Shown here: positions 26,971-35,900 of the stretch, one piece after another
Layout of the letters: each line of letters begins with the position of its first letter
Numbering within the stretch: the stretch's first letter is position 1
Origin: Todiramphus chloris collaris
Lineage: Eukaryota; Chordata; Aves; Coraciiformes; Alcedinidae
Assembly (NCBI GenBank): GCA_025345505.1
Contig: JANVCC010000018.1
Span: 56,253,656 to 56,317,655, forward strand
Direction: 5' to 3'
DNA: 64,000 bases
Program-made: the position numbers and the translations under genes
The notes under the pieces: generated by a model
Told to the model about the DNA's origin: nothing
The model's database searches: none
Seen by the model: only the letters and a program-made list of their open reading frames with translations

Positions 26971-28220
26971 TAGGCTAGATGGAAATGCACAGGAAAATTA
27001 ATACAGTTAATTTTTAGAGTGGATTAGTTAATACTCAAACAATTCTGTGTAGACATCCATTCAAAACTAAAGCTGCTTTTACCCTATTCAGTGATATTTT
27101 ATTCTGAAAGTGAATTAAGTCAAATTGTGGCCAGTTCTGTTGTGAATGAGCATGTAAATTGAGGTTCAATACAGTTCACAGACACTTTTAATTTACATCT
27201 TTTGTCAATTTAATTAATTGTCCTGAGTGCCTGAGCTCACATTGGAAGCATGCCAAGAGATGATGCTCTTCAGCCTTTCACTGAGGTGCTGCTCCACCAT
27301 CCTTGTTATCACTAGATAGCACAGCCCTGGGTCCTTGATCTTGTGGGAGCCAGAGGAGGTATTCCTGTCTTTCCCCATCACCTACGACATAGTGACAGCT
27401 CTCAGGGAGAGCATTTCATGCATTTAATGGGAAGACTGGACAAACATGTAGCACCTATTGACTAGGGGCTGGAAGCACTCGACCCAGGAGGGTGCATTCA
27501 TTGACCTCTGTAGGCACCAAAAACAGAGAAGTGCTGTGATACATCACAGGGGATGCAGAGGTACGTTTTCAGTGCTCAGCTTAAAAACACAATATTCAAC
27601 TTCACTACTTCACCAATAAAAAAAGTTGTCACCAATAAAGATCTATAAATACCCAGTGCACGTTCCTTCCTTCCTACATTTTTCTAATCATCTTGAAATT
27701 GTAGTTTCTTACAGCAAGTCTGCAATTTTTATACTTCCCAAACCTGAAGTAAGCTGAGCCGATCTACTGGAGCGATCACATCAGTCTCGGGGCAATGCAA
27801 TTCTACCAGTATCTACGCGGTTATTGTAGTACTGCAGTAACCACCTGTGGGCCAGCCCTTTCTTTGATCCATTGGTAAGAGTCCTACAGCCCAATTACTA
27901 CTCAAATACTCCTCCACGGTGCAAAAATGTATGGAATGCCGCACATCCACTTCCACCCGTGTGCAGCCACTGTCTAGGTAAAGCAACATGTTTTAAGGTC
28001 TCTCCACCTTTTTTGATCATAATTTCCTTCAGTTTCATAACACAAGGCTTCCTCAATTCGCTGTAATTTCTTCAGTCTCTCAATCCTGCCTTGCTATAAA
28101 TTTAGCCAGAAATCATCTTAACCTTTTAGTTACAATGACAACGTAGGAAAAAAAAAAAATCAAGAAGGATTTTCTCTCGTTTATCGGTGTTTCCTGGCAG
28201 TTAATGATGATTCTAACAAG

Positions 28221-28490
28221 AAGGAAAAAAAAAAAACAACCCCAAAAAACCCAGCGTCTTTGTCTGTAGTCCATGAATGCAGATTGTCTTTCTCTACGGC
28301 TCCTAATAGAAGAAAGTAACTTAAAAGTAATTGAACAGTTATCCGTAAGAACCTGCTTATTGGGCGAAGGAAATAGGATGCAAATGTTTGTTTAGGAGGG
28401 AGAGGGTAAAGTATAAAAAATAATAAATAAATAATAATAATAAAAAAAAAAACCCCAAAAAAAGCCACAACAAAAAAAACCTCTAAAAGT
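28221..28490. repeat. A/C-rich low-complexity tracts
   Basis: Runs of A broken by CCCC or AACC occur at about 28226-28252 and 28421-28482, with an ATA-trinucleotide-like stretch between about 28416 and 28443. A similar A/C tract lies at 29022-29072. On the other strand these read as G/T-rich. Confidence 0.85.
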
Positions 28491-28659
28491 TTGAGTGCCT
28501 TCTGTGTCCAGTAAAGAAACTCGGGACAATCGTGAGTCCCCTTGAGGAGAGGTAAAACTTCAGCTCGTTCAGGAGGCAAGGCTCTTTTTTCAAACGTTCT
28601 TTTAAGACTCCTAACTATTTAATCTTAAATGCCTCACAGCTACGTGAAAGGGTCAATCA

Positions 28660-29760
28660 TGAAATCTCGGGAAAAACGGCAGAGTCATTGTCGGGGACAG
28701 AGGGAGGACAAACGAGCGTCACTTCTCTACGGGACCCGGCTCTATAGATGTAGGGAGAAATGTCCTGCTTTCCTTATTTCGCAAGCCAACCGTCGAAACG
28801 CCCGAACCGTTCAACCACTCGCGGGGATGGGGGGGGGGGGGTCTGGTGTGTGGGGTGTATGTGCACCGGCCCCACCGCGCCCCGGAGAGCCGCCGGCGCC
28901 GCCTGCCCGGGTCTCGCCGCGTGTGACCCACGGGGGCGCGTCCCACCGCCGCTTCCAGGCCCCGGAGCCACAGCGAGCTTGTATTCGCACCGCGTTTTTT
29001 CATGGCTGGGGGGGGGAGGGGAACAAAACACAACAACAAAAAAACCAAACCCAAACAAACAAATAACAAAACCTAGGGAGGAAAGGAGGGGGAGCTGCCT
29101 GACCTCCTCCCGACGCCCCCTGGCCGGCGGCGGGATGGGGTGTCTGCGGGCCGGGAGTCTCCGCGGAGCCGCTGCCCGCCGACCGCGGGCAAAGCTCTTC
29201 GGAGGGCTCTAGGGAACGAAGGAAGGTCTCCGCCCGGCTCTCTCCCTGCCGGCGGTGGGTGAGGGCGGGGGATGCCCCGGCGCCCCGCGGCTTCCAGGCG
29301 GGATGCAGGGAGCGCCGGCGGGGCGCGGCGAGTCGGGTCCGGCTTTTTCGCTTTGGAGGGATAAGTACTAGGGAACGGATAAAGACGCATTCGTTGGGCT
29401 TCATACACATGCTTGTCAAAGCCGCTTGCTGCTAGCAGAGAGGGTAATCCCACTGCGGCAAATGCCCCGGGGAGCCCCTAAAAGGAGCCACTGGAGAAAG
29501 ACATGGGAGTCATAGGACCTATCTCTCCCGCGGATCTAAGCAAAACAAGAGGCTTCGCCCCACGACGGCGGTTCCCCGCGACGGCAGCTCCCCGGGGACG
29601 CAGGGGCAGCCGCAGCCCTGCCCAGCCCGTGGGTCGCGGTGCTGGCCACGCTCTCGGGTAGCCGTGAAACCCCCCGGAGCCCCTGCCCTCTGTAGCGCAC
29701 CTGCCGCGGCGGGCAGGCGGGCCCGGCACCTGGCAGGTGTGCAAGGGCCTAACTTCCTGG
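28660..29760. promoter_or_regulatory. CpG-rich island about 3-4 kb upstream of HEY2
   Basis: Base composition changes abruptly to GC-rich with dense CpG (for example gcgccccggagagccgccgg near 28878-28897 and several ccgcgg and gccggcgg words), unlike the AT-rich flank. It contains a G13 run at 28829-28841. Long frames on both strands here are a by-product of high GC. It may be a distal promoter or the start of a non-coding transcript, and is otherwise part of the broad island around a developmental gene. Confidence 0.6.
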
Positions 29761-29818
29761 CTGCATACCGGGAAAGCCCGTAATTCCTCTATTCAACCCC
29801 CAAGGAGCAGAAAAATTG

Positions 29819-29844
29819 AAAAAAAAAAAAAAAAAAAAAAAAAA
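29819..29844. repeat. Poly-A tract (A26)
   Basis: An uninterrupted run of about 26 A, without a recognisable retrocopy or SINE body in front of it. Confidence 0.9.
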
Positions 29845-30479
29845 GTAATGAAAAAAATTTAATCTGGGCAAAAAGAAAACAGTAATTGCCTACTAACATT
29901 AGGACTTTCCCAGAGGAGGACGTCAGTAAGACTGCCAGAAGGATTTAGTAGCCGATCCACGACAAACAACGCTGACATAAGCTCTGCTCGAGGAGGTAAA
30001 CATAGGATAGCTCAGGTTTCTGTAGGAGAAAAGCACGGGAAACTTGTCCCCCAGGGGGGAAAAAAAAATATCGTAAGGCAGCAGGAAAGGTTCCCAGAGT
30101 GAGCAGAAATTACAAATTCAGCGGCACCGACGCGTGACATTAAATATTTCTGTGCAAAACCCCGAGACAGCTCGGAAATGCACCGATATCCCCGGGTGAT
30201 TAACGTATTTGAGCGGGGATTCAAACCCCCACCCTCGAGCCTGTTGCCCCGTTCGGAAGCGTTTGCAGCCGCTTCTAGAGCAGGCTTCAGCCTAGGCGAA
30301 GTAACACGGATTTTTCACGTCGATTTACCACAGCTCGCCCCAATCCGAAAGGCGATTTCATCGGGGGGCATCTTTCCCCGGACTCTGCCGGGCCACCCCG
30401 GCCCGAGGGTCCCGGGAGGCGACCCGGGCCTGGCCCTTGCAGCCACTGCCGTGTCCTTACAGCACAGGCAACGAAGGGA

Positions 30480-30655
30480 AGTTTTGGGGTTGGATTTTGG
30501 GTTTTTGTTGTTGTGTTGTTTAGGGGTTTTTTTTTTGGGGGGGGGGGGGGGTTTGGTTTTTTTGTTTGTTTTGTGTGTATTTTTTGGTTGCTTTTGTTTG
30601 TTTGTTTGTGTGTATGTGTTGGTGGTGGGTTTGGTCGGTTTTTTTAATCTAGAAA
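30480..30655. repeat. G/T-only low-complexity tract with G15 run
   Basis: About 175 bp are almost entirely G and T on the + strand, including G15 (30537-30551), TTTG repeats (about 30590-30615) and several GGGGTT- or GGGTTT-like words. The open frame through it is a compositional artefact. Confidence 0.9.
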
Positions 30656-31199
30656 ACCCCAAGCCGAGCAGTAAAACTGCTGAGTCTGCTTCCAGATTTC
30701 TAAACCCCTTGTGCTTCAAATTGCAGTCGGGCGCCGCAGGCTGCTCCTTATATTCTACTTTTCCCGAAAGGTCTCCATACTTTTGGTGGGGTTTGGGTTT
30801 TTTTTTTTTTTGGTCAGATCCCATCAAAGGGACTATTGTGGGGAATGCGTCCTAAGTTCCCGGGAGCTGTCTTTGCCTTTCCCGCGGGTGCTCGCTTCTG
30901 TTGTTTCTAAGCAGCCGCGGAGCTTTTAGTAACTCTGCACACACGGGCATGAAAAGGATGTCCCGGTAGGGCAATGAGGCATGAAATCCCGCTGTTCCTT
31001 TACATAGTAGCAACATCCACATGAAAGAGCAAACACCCGACGTGCCACCAAATACAATTGCATAGATGGAGGGAATTAGCGGGAAAAAAAAAGAGCTGGC
31101 GCCGGTTTCTCTTTTCGCCACGGCCCTTTCTCTCACGCACTTCAGCGAAAGAACCAAACCACCTGTAACTTCAGTAGGATTTAACCGGGTGGAAAAGCG

Positions 31200-31830
31200 A
31201 GTCGTTGGCACCATCGGCTGCAGGCAGAAGTGGCCCCGGTAGTGCCCAGAGGAGCCCCACCAGGAAGATACCCGCTCCCCCCGGCTCGCCGAACTCTCAG
31301 CCGGCCTCGATAGGAAAGCAGGAGTCATCGCTCCCTCCTCCCTTCCTGACTCGCCGGTTCCCCCTTCCCTCGGGCCGGCGCAGCATCGTGCTGTCGCCGC
31401 CCGGAAACCCAGAGAGGGGGGAGAGCACGACAGCCCCGGCTCAACGGGGAGGGTCGCGGGGCCACGCGGCGCCGACGGGGAGACTCATAGCCACTTCATC
31501 GTCTTGCGGCGATCCCGACTATTGCTTCCAGCGCCCTCTCTCTGGCAGGTGCTGCCGCCGCGCTCCCCGGAGCCTGGATCGGGCAGGACGGCGAGGGGGC
31601 TGCAGCTGCCGTGCGGTACCAGCGGGCAAACTCCTCGCCGTCCCGCCCGGCTGCAAGTTCTCCGGGCTGCACCCGCGGAGAGACCCGGGGAGAGATCGGT
31701 GTGTCGCTCCCGAAGACAGGATAATACGGCGGTGCCCAGTCTGGTTACAGGCGCCACAGCTCGTCGACAGCCTCCGGCCCCTCTCGGCCAGCGTCCTGGC
31801 TGCACTGTCGGGAGGAAAAATGTTTCCAGG
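31200..31830. promoter_or_regulatory. CpG-rich island segment upstream of HEY2
   Basis: Dense CpG and GC-rich DNA between more AT-rich stretches. Overlapping frames of up to 228 codons on both strands show no protein family signature and are explained by GC bias. It could hold a promoter of an antisense or upstream non-coding transcript, but no direct sign of one is visible. Confidence 0.55.
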
Positions 31831-32167
31831 AAGATGGCAAAGGGGAGGGAGGACAGACAGAGTAGGAGAGTCACTGAAGGTGAAAGAGTAAATTTCTGCC
31901 CAGAACATATCACTCCGAATGTATTTTGTCAGGAATCCGGAATCAGAAAACGCAAGACAAACACACAGGGGAAGAGGGGGATGGGGGGGGAAATCCCAAA
32001 CAAAAAGCAAAATAAAACCCGCCTGCTACAGATCCTCCGGTAACCGAGCCGCTAAACTTCCTCCGAGTCCTTTCCAGACGGGATTATCGCCGTGCTTGGC
32101 TCCCGTTCCTTCGGCGCGCCCGTGAGAGCCCTGCGGGCGGTCGGGGCCACTCTCCCGGCCGGGCCGG

Positions 32168-32257
32168 GATTTATACTTTTCCCGAGATTTATACCCTTCT
32201 CGAGATTTACACCTTTCCAGGGGTTTACATCCTTCCCGAGATGTACACAACCTTCAA
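32168..32257. repeat. 18-bp minisatellite, five units, in HEY2 upstream region
   Basis: Five head-to-tail 18-bp units, diverged from one another, start at 32168, 32186, 32204, 32222 and 32240. Typical units are gatttatacccttctcga and gatttacacctttccagg. No indels separate the units. Confidence 0.92.
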
Positions 32258-32716
32258 ATCCGCGCTCTTATGCTTATAAGACACCCCGCGGCACGCCAGG
32301 AGCGGCGGCCAGAGCTGCCCGCCACCGCCGGGGGCTCAGCAGTACGGGGCGGGGGGCTGATCCAGCTCAGGGCTCACGGACAGGGGTTAGCAAGGCCCCC
32401 TCTAAATACCGAGTGTGATAGCGGGGCCGCCCCCCATCCCCCTCCCTAGGGAGGGCCGGGAGCTAGATGCCGCTTCTTCCCTCCGGAGGACGAGCCCCGA
32501 GGATGCCCCGGAGTCCTGCGCCATTCCCGGGCTCCGTGCCGGGGGCCTCTGCTCCTCTCTCCGCTTGCCACGGGCCGAGGGCAGTCTGGCCCCCCGCGGA
32601 GCGGCCGCCCGCTCCTCCGCGCCGCTCTCCGCGGTGGGCGGCCCCCCCTTCCCCGTCACCCCCGGCGGGGCGGGCCTTGCCGGGGGCGGGCCGTCGGGCT
32701 TGAGGCTGTGCCGCGG

Positions 32717-32724
32717 CGTGGGAA
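32717..32724 (+). promoter_or_regulatory. RBPJ (CSL) binding site candidate CGTGGGAA
   Basis: A full match to the high-affinity RBPJ/CSL consensus (C/T)GTGGGAA. It lies 165 bp upstream of the HEY2 start codon, within the CpG island. HEY2 is a known direct Notch target, so position and sequence fit. Function is inferred. Confidence 0.7.
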
Positions 32725-32760
32725 AGCGCCTCAGAGAGGGTTTGCTCTGCCGGCGGTGCG

Positions 32761-32798
32761 GAGTCGAGCCGAGCCGAGCCGAGCCGAGCCGAGGCGAG
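32761..32798. repeat. (GAGCC)n pentamer run in HEY2 leader/proximal promoter
   Basis: About seven pentamer units of cGAGC/GAGCC type, with substitutions at both ends (gagtc, gaggc). Confidence 0.9.
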
Positions 32799-32809
32799 CA
32801 CAGCCTGTG

Positions 32810-32829
32810 CCCCCCCCCCCCCCCCCCCC
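32810..32829. repeat. C20 homopolymer just upstream of HEY2 start codon
   Basis: Twenty consecutive C, 60 bp before the ATG and probably within the 5'UTR. The length may be polymorphic or misassembled. Confidence 0.92.
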
Positions 32830-32888
32830 GGATTTATTTGACTCTACCCCCGCCCCGGCTGTAAGCTGCACTGCGTTCTGTGCCCACG

Positions 32889-32971
32889 ATGAAGCGACCG
32901 TGCGAGGAAACTACCTCAGACAGCGACATGGACGAGACTATAGACGTGGGGAGTGAGAACAACTACTCGGG
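32889..32971 (+). CDS. HEY2: HEY2 coding exon 1
   Basis: Codons 1-27 plus two bases of codon 28: an acidic N-terminus ending NNYSG. Donor is GGTAAGT with GT at 32972. The start is fixed by the family-conserved MKRPCEE. Confidence 0.97.
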
Positions 32972-35900
32972 GTAAGTGGGGCAGCCCCGGCCCCCCGGCA
33001 ACGCCTTCTCCGCTCGTGGCAGCCGGGATGGGCCCCGGGATGGGGCAGAGAGAAGGGGGAAACTCGGCCCCCTGAATGCGGAGCGAGGTGCGGTTTTGTC
33101 CCCCTCCCAGTCAACTAACAGCTTGTTGATAGCCCCCTCCAAGAATTTGCCCCGCGGTCTCGAAATGATGCGGAGCTTGCGAGCCATCAGGCTGCAGTTC
33201 ATTAGCTCCGCTTAATTTATCATTTTCAATCAGATCTTTTCCAAAACAGCTCTTGAGCAGGCCGAGCAACCTAAGGGAACCGGCGCCAGTGGGAAATGAG
33301 CTGTGGAAAGTAAGCAGCAGATCCACAGCAGCTGAATGGCGACTTCGGCACACCCAGTGTGCAAGCCGAGGGTGAGCCGTGGCGGTGGCGAAGGAGGGCT
33401 CGCCGGGGGGCTTTCGGGGCCCGCGGTGGTTGGCAAAGGTGGCCTGCCAATTTAGAGGCACAAGCACCGTAGCTCGGTCTCGTCCGCGTCAGTGGCTAAA
33501 TGAGTATTAAAAGCCACTGGAATTTTTTTTTTTTTTGCTCCCTCATGATGAAATAAAAGCCTTTTCGTACTCATGGGTAGTGTAGTTTTAAAAGTGGATT
33601 TTGAATTCTGCTCCTGGTGCGGGATAACGCAACAGACCAGAGCTGAGTTGAGTGGCTTTGTACCTGAGCATCTATTGACTCACGTAGCAATGGGCAGGAA
33701 TGTCAAAACCTAGCGGGGCAGGGAGAGGTTGTGGTATAGTGTACATGTGCTTGCCACTGCTGTTAGCATATAGAGATGGTTCACGTGGTTTTGGACTCAG
33801 TTCTTCAGCCTGCATTTGGTAGGCAGGGATTTATATGCAGTGAAAACAAAATCAGCTGAGCTGGGAAGTGAGCTATCTCCAGAAAGGAAGTTTTTTTCCC
33901 AGCAGAGTGTTCTGTCAATTCAAAAATATGATGGAGTAATCAAAAGTGAAATCTCTCTCCTTAAAAATACTGTACAGTGCAAAGCACATCTTCTCAGCAT
34001 TGAAAACAGCGTGAAAGGGCCTATGCGTAATTAATATGGTGACCTAAGGTGTCTTCAAAGAGCAGTGTAAAGTTGTGTAATATCTGACATACTCTTATTG
34101 TTCCACAGGCAAAGTAATAGTTCTGTCATTCGATCAAACTCCCCAACAACAACATCACAGATTATGGCCAGAAAGAAAAGAAGAGGGGTATGTTGCCTTT
34201 TAATTCTTTTCCAGTGTGACAATTTGCATGTGCGCTGTGATTTTGCCCTTTAACAGTTTTTATAAACTTACTGTGTTTTGTTTTCTTTGGGAATAGATTA
34301 TAGAGAAAAGGCGCCGTGATCGTATAAATAACAGTTTATCAGAGCTGAGGCGGCTTGTGCCAACTGCTTTTGAAAAACAAGTAAGACCTTTTTTTTTTTT
34401 TTCTTTTTAAATTCTGTATCTCATCTGGCAATGTTAGTTCTTTTGTAAAACTCATTAAAATAATATTGTATGTGTCCTGATCTGGCACAAAGCAGGCATT
34501 TCAATAAAATGCTTTCTTGTGGCGAAACTATTAGAAACATAATTCATTATAAGGCCGAAAAACATTTCCATTCTTTGGCTCAATTTTCCCTTAAGGGTAA
34601 CTGTGTTCATATTGCCTCTGTTCTTTCGATGAATTCCAGTAGTGGTTTTGTTAAAAATATGCTTTACTCTATATTAAAAAAAAAAAAAATCCCAAACCCA
34701 ACACACCTCCCCCAAACCTGTATGTCAATTAGCCTTCCGTTTCAATCTTTGATCTCCTTCACTCGTACTTTAAGAAACCTTTCTTTTTTATTCTATAATT
34801 TCACTTTCAAGCTAATCAATTCAGTTTCCTGAAAAGGGAACAGTCTCAATTATTCACATTTTAAAATGACTCTTTAGAACCAGTATGTTAGGAGGGGGAA
34901 TAAGGCCCATGTCATGTGAGCTAGTGACCTCAGTGATATGTTTGAAGACATTCAGTGAGAAAGTAGTCAGTGGGAAGGCTGGAAGGATCCAGCCAACTTT
35001 GTTTCAGGTAATTTTGGATCAGCTCCTTGGTTATGAAATTACATCTCAAAAGCTTAGAATACAATCTGTCCTGTAAAAAGGGCATTTTGGTTACGCCATT
35101 CAAATTTTTTCATTTACTTTCCGTTTCATTTACTATCTTGTTTTTTATTTTTTGGGCTTTGAGTCAATATTTAGCCTTGTTCCTCTTTTGCTGGAGTTAT
35201 CTGAAGATCTATGGATACGTGTGATTGACACTAGGTTTCAATAAAAAGGAAACAACTGAAAATAAAGAACCTGACCTCCTTGTAATTGTTAAATAAAAAC
35301 CAGAAAGTAAAATTTGAGAACAGGATTTTGAAGTCCTGAGTGTCACTGGCAACCACCTGGTAAGCACCGCACTGTATTAGGCCTGTTACATGCCTGGTCT
35401 GAACAAAAGCTAAAAAGAAATTCTAAATATTGTAATCATGGTGAGAGCATCACTTGTACCACCTGCAATACGGTTTTACTAACTAGTAGTTTTAACTAAG
35501 TTCTGGGAAAACAGAATGACATAGGTATTTTCAGCTGGATAAGCAGGGGCAAGAGACAACAGTTGTTTGTCCCATTTTATTGTTTACTTTTTGAAAACCA
35601 CAAACATTATAAAACAAGTCCTACAGAGCCGTTGGAAATTACCCAGCGCCATGCAGTTTTTAGCTATTAGTCACTCTCACTGAAACGGCTTGTACTGTGT
35701 GTGTGGAAAAGATGAAGCCTCAGAAAACTACAGGATGTAGTTACTTGTAAAATGGGGAATTCTGACCAAAAATTCACACGCACACCAAGCTTTGCGTGAG
35801 GAAAATGCTGAAAGCAATAAGTGTATTGAAAAATCCGTATTGGTGTAAAAACGAACGTGCGCTGTATTTCGTTCGGAAAGCCCTACCATTTTCCTGCAGT

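Larger units (their letters stand above)
22967..28659. other. Intergenic, no gene seen
   Basis: It includes a purine-rich stretch at about 23600-24450 in which frames stay open on both strands (a lysine-rich 72-codon frame at 24099-24317 and a 132-codon frame opposite). I do not recognise either frame. The rest is AT-rich with no exon-like features apart from a MIR-like fragment. Confidence 0.5.
32030..33480 (+). promoter_or_regulatory. HEY2: HEY2 promoter / 5'UTR CpG island
   Basis: A continuous GC- and CpG-rich region containing the HEY2 start codon (32889) and the beginning of intron 1. Possible TATA-like words are cttataag (32273-32280) and ctaaata (32402-32408). The transcription start cannot be fixed from sequence. 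A consensus RBPJ site lies 165 bp before the start codon. Confidence 0.8.
32972..34108 (+). other. HEY2: HEY2 intron 1
   Basis: A GT-AG intron of 1137 bp whose first 500 bp belong to the CpG island. It contains a GTGGGAA motif (33289-33295) and a CACGTG E-box (33782-33787). Confidence 0.93.

Noticed and set aside
29790-29875. Poly-A tract as the tail of a processed pseudogene or SINE
   Set aside because: No retrocopy body, poly(A) signal in the right place or target duplication was found in front of the A run.
30178-30855. 225-codon frame rich in Phe/Gly/Val/Leu and the 170-codon Lys/Pro-rich frame opposite
   Set aside because: Both run through the G/T-only low-complexity tract, which contains almost no stop codons in these phases.
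31205-32043. Overlapping frames of 142-228 codons on both strands upstream of HEY2
   Set aside because: They fall in CpG-rich DNA where stops are scarce, overlap in several phases on both strands, and show no domain or exon structure.
32415-32956. Frames of 78-149 codons just before and across the HEY2 start
   Set aside because: Some depend on non-ATG starts. All arise from GC-rich leader sequence and repeats (GAGCC, C20), and the real frame from 32889 is fixed by homology.
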